A stretch of DNA of 6,952 bases. Origin: Methanosarcina sp. (GTDB taxonomy: Archaea > Halobacteriota > Methanosarcinia > Methanosarcinales > Methanosarcinaceae). Within the stretch, counting starts at the first letter, position 1, and each line of letters starts with the position of its first letter. The stretch lies in assembly GCA_013331265.1 (NCBI GenBank), contig DUGS01000132.1:1-6952 (forward strand), in the 5' to 3' direction. The translations under genes were made by a program, and so were the position numbers. The notes beneath the pieces were generated by a model. The model made no database searches. It had not been told where the DNA came from and was given only the letters and a program-made list of their open reading frames with translations. Shown one piece after another: positions 4,816 through 6,952 of the stretch.

Positions 4816-6323
4816 GCTCTTACTCCCCCTTCGGCATACTTTCCTTCAGTGCATTTTTCTTCAGCGAACTTGATTTCTTTTTGAACTGAACCCTGGATTC
4901 TATTTTCCGAATCTTCCACAATTTTTCCAGACTCCATGCGAATGACCCTTTCAGCATGGTTTTTTACGATCTGCATATTGTGAGTTACCATTACTAGGGT
5001 ATGGCCTTCCTGCTGGAGTCTTTTCATAAGCTGCATCATCCTGTCGGACTCTTCTGCGTCCAGTCCTGTTGTAGGCTCATCAAGCACGATCAGCCTGGGC
5101 CGCATTGCAATTACACAGGCAACAGCCAGCCTCTGCCTCTCTCCACGGCTCAGGTGGCGTGGGAAAACTTTTTCTTTGCCTTTCAGGTTCACGAGTTCAA
5201 GAGAACGAGAAATTTCTTCAGCTGCATGAGAACCTGTTACTCCAATATTATTTAACCCGAAAGCTATCTCGGCTTCGACTGTATCTTCAAAAAGCATATT
5301 GTCAGGGTTCTGGAAAACCAGGCCCGTATTTTTTACAAGCTCGTTTATAGGAACTCTGGAGGTATCTAGCCCGTTTACGGTTACATTTCCAGAGTAAGGC
5401 CGCAGAAGGCCGTTGAAATGTTTGATAAGGGTGGTCTTGCCTGAACCGTTTTCTCCAATGATTGCAACGAGCTCCCCTGAGTAAATTTCAAGGTCAAGAT
5501 TGTCAAGAGCAGTGAATTCTCCGTAGTGCTGCGTTAGCTTCTTTACGGAAATAACAGGCTGTCCTTCTTTTTGAGGACGAGAATACCCCTGCTTACTATT
5601 TTTGGGGAATTGAGCAGAGTCTTCAGAGAAAGCTGCAAAATCTGCAGGGTTTTTTAAGGACTTTATTTCACCTTTCTCAAGAAGCGCCACTCTATCCCCG
5701 ATTTCAAGGAAGTCCTCTACATTTTGGTCCACGATTATAATCGTCTTCCCGGCTTCTTTGAGCCTCTTCAGGACAGAAAATACCTTTCTTACTGCCTTTG
5801 TGTCCAGTTCGGCAGTAGCTTCGTCAAGTATCAGGAGCTCCGTATCCAGGGAAAGGGTTGCGGCAAGGGCAACTTTCTGTTTCTGCCCTCCGGATAGCGT
5901 GTGTGGAGCTCTCTGCTTCAGATGGCTGATTTCACAGAGTTCCATTACCTCATTTAACCTGCGCACAATCTCTTTTTCCGGATACCCGCGGTTTTCGAGT
6001 CCTGAACGTATCTCTTCTTCAACGGTTGTAAAAATCAGCTGGGATTCTGCATCATCAAAAACCATCCCCGTATGCCGATTCAATTCCTTCATGCCGTCAA
6101 AGTCCTTAATATCCCTGTTTTTAAAGCTGAGTCTTCCTTCAATTTTGCCTCCAAGCTCGTGGTGCAGGATCCCTGCCATTGCAAGGGCAAGGGTGGTTTT
6201 TCCGGCTGCACTGTGCCCCGTAACAAGGAGAAGTTCACCTTTCCGGACATCCAGAGTTATGTTTTTTAAAGCAGGTTTTTCTGCTGTTCCGTAAGTATAT
6301 GAGAAGTTCCTGAGTTCAATCAT
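4812..6323 (-). CDS. Fused double ABC ATPase of an ECF transporter (EcfA1-A2 in one chain)
   Basis: 503 residues with two full ABC nucleotide-binding domains, which hydrolyse ATP to drive uptake by the neighbouring S and EcfT proteins. Domain 1: Walker A GHSAAGKTT (36-44), signature LSGGQ (143-147), Walker B LLILDE (163-168), D-loop AELD. Domain 2 (from about 257): Walker A GENGSGKTT (290-298), Q-loop FQNPD with Q338, signature LSRGE (391-395), Walker B LIVLDE (411-416), H-loop H448. Domain 1 has Asp90 where the Q-loop Gln is expected and Gln200 where the H-loop His is expected, so the site it forms with LSRGE of domain 2 looks degenerate, while the other site is canonical. Relatives with two ATPases in one chain include YkoD-type proteins. 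The charged tail (471-503) ends in three imperfect five-residue repeats, FAEEK-CTEGK-YAEGG. The gene starts 3 nt after the S component stop; GGGGGAAAG (6332-6340) is the likely ribosome binding site. Confidence 0.92.
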   Translation of the reverse strand: MIELRNFSYTYGTAEKPALKNITLDVRKGELLLVTGHSAAGKTTLALAMAGILHHELGGKIEGRLSFKNRDIKDFDGMKELNRHTGMVFDDAESQLIFTTVEEEIRSGLENRGYPEKEIVRRLNEVMELCEISHLKQRAPHTLSGGQKQKVALAATLSLDTELLILDEATAELDTKAVRKVFSVLKRLKEAGKTIIIVDQNVEDFLEIGDRVALLEKGEIKSLKNPADFAAFSEDSAQFPKNSKQGYSRPQKEGQPVISVKKLTQHYGEFTALDNLDLEIYSGELVAIIGENGSGKTTLIKHFNGLLRPYSGNVTVNGLDTSRVPINELVKNTGLVFQNPDNMLFEDTVEAEIAFGLNNIGVTGSHAAEEISRSLELVNLKGKEKVFPRHLSRGERQRLAVACVIAMRPRLIVLDEPTTGLDAEESDRMMQLMKRLQQEGHTLVMVTHNMQIVKNHAERVIRMESGKIVEDSENRIQGSVQKEIKFAEEKCTEGKYAEGGVRA

Positions 6324-6326
6324 GCT

Positions 6327-6851
6327 TCACGCTTTCCCCCGGGCAAGTACCTTTGAAGCAGGAACATAGAGGATCTGGGCAATGATCGAGTTAGCAATTG
6401 CGGTCAGCCCTACAATTGGAATAATAGCAATTACAAACGCTCCCATGGTGTCATATTTGGTAAGGATTGTAGGAGCGACCATAAGCATCGCAACAACTAC
6501 GAAACTTGTCCCGCTGGCAAGAGTTCCGAGTAGAGTTGAAATGGCAGGGGAGATAGAAAATCTGCCCATAAGAGTTTTGTATGTGATCAGACAGGTTACT
6601 GCACCAATAGGCTCACTGATAAGGTTTGCAGGCGGAAAAATAGAGTGACTTAAGAGGGCACAGACTATTCCTGCTACAATTCCTATCCCTATTACCTCAG
6701 TGAATGCTGGTATAACAAGGATAATAGCAAGACAGTAAAAGGCTATTACGAGATTTGAGACAATCGGGCCCGGAATTACAAGGGATAAGTAACGAACTAT
6801 CGCACCTATTGCAAGTAAAATTCCAACAACAGCAATATCCTGAGATTTCAT
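6327..6851 (-). CDS. ECF transporter substrate-binding S component, TrpP-like
   Basis: A small, very hydrophobic protein (174 residues from the ATG at 6851) with about six membrane helices: roughly 4-24, 29-48, 52-69, 80-93, 103-126 and 136-165. Size, helix number and its place directly before the ATPase and EcfT genes make it the S component, which binds the substrate in the membrane. From memory, the order of motifs (GIVAGIVCAL, then a PPANLISEP loop at about 73-81, then a GTLASG helix start and a C-terminal IANSIIAQIL helix) resembles Bacillus TrpP and related predicted tryptophan transporters. The substrate is therefore possibly tryptophan or a related compound, but other substrates are open. 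An ATG at 6860 is in frame, but AGGAAG (6861-6866) would abut it; it lies 9 nt before the ATG at 6851, so I prefer the latter. It is probably the first gene of the operon. Confidence 0.82.
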   Translation of the reverse strand: MKSQDIAVVGILLAIGAIVRYLSLVIPGPIVSNLVIAFYCLAIILVIPAFTEVIGIGIVAGIVCALLSHSIFPPANLISEPIGAVTCLITYKTLMGRFSISPAISTLLGTLASGTSFVVVAMLMVAPTILTKYDTMGAFVIAIIPIVGLTAIANSIIAQILYVPASKVLARGKA

Positions 6852-6874
6852 AAAAACCATCTTCCTGCATTAGT

Positions 6875-6896
6875 TTTCAGGAGAATTTTCCTGGAA
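6875..6896. promoter_or_regulatory. Near-palindrome in the leader of the ECF operon
   Basis: CAGGAGAATTTTCCTG (6878-6893) is an inverted repeat with one mismatched pair, and two more matching pairs flank it (6875-6896 overall). It lies 24 nt upstream of the S-gene start at 6851 and downstream of the TATA-like box, the usual place for an archaeal repressor site. It could also form an RNA hairpin just before the ribosome binding site. The regulator is unknown. Confidence 0.35.
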
Positions 6897-6942
6897 TTAA
6901 TTAGTCCCGATAATTTGGTGAAACATACTAAGATCATACCTC

Positions 6943-6950
6943 AATATAAG
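6943..6950 (-). promoter_or_regulatory. TATA-like box of the ECF operon
   Basis: On the minus strand CTTATATT lies at 6950-6943, close to the archaeal TTTATATA consensus. A start near 6920 would give a leader of about 70 nt that contains the near-palindrome at 6875-6896. The BRE region is cut off by the window edge, so the promoter is only partly visible. Confidence 0.4.
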
Positions 6951-6952
6951 AT

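Noticed and set aside
5758..6294. 178-codon plus-strand ORF antisense to the ATPase
   Set aside because: It is a shadow of ATPase domain 1, whose Walker motifs and signature are plain on the other strand.
6327..6851. Thiamine/HMP (YkoE-type) S component, suggested by the fused YkoD-like ATPase
   Set aside because: The N-terminal sequence and loop motifs do not resemble YkoE as I remember it, and no TPP riboswitch-like sequence is visible in the visible leader (6852-6952).

Overview
The window looks like part of a methanogenic archaeon's chromosome, most likely Methanosarcina. The clues are AT-rich intergenic DNA, archaeal TATA-type promoters, GGTG/GGAG-type ribosome binding sites, a surface protein with CARDB and PGF-pre-PGF domains, and a remnant of a PD40 (TolB-like) beta-propeller protein. 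The genus assignment comes from protein style and was not tested by a search.

Positions 1 to about 1690 hold no convincing protein gene. The notable object is a candidate structured RNA at about 275-545. It lies downstream of a good TATA element (245-252) and ends at a seven-T tract. It contains two copies, 126 nt apart, of a double-hairpin module: a GAATA/TATTC hairpin with a G-rich loop, a run of four or five G, then a 12-bp GATTGAGAGCCC / GGGCTCTCAATC hairpin. A further 14-bp long-range stem (278-291 with 419-432) encloses the first copy only. The rest of this stretch has palindromes, short direct repeats and two tiny unsupported ORFs.

Positions 1714-1948 hold the broken 5' end of an exported PD40-repeat protein. 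It has a signal peptide and half a propeller repeat, with a visible frameshift before a PDGTNE motif. Next comes an intact 635-residue exported surface protein (2069-3976): signal peptide, choice-of-anchor X-like module, CARDB, Ser/Gly linker, PGF-pre-PGF and a C-terminal membrane anchor. A T-rich tract of repeated TTTTC separates it from the convergent operon.

The minus strand from 6851 to 4030 is a complete three-gene ECF-type vitamin/amino-acid importer operon: a substrate-binding S component that resembles TrpP-like proteins, a fused double ATPase (EcfA1-A2 in one chain) and the transmembrane coupling protein EcfT. The genes are separated by 3 nt and then overlap by an ATGA, so they are probably transcribed together and translationally coupled. 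S binds the substrate, EcfT couples it to the ATPase, and the ATPase powers transport. The fused ATPase appears to have one canonical and one degenerate nucleotide site.
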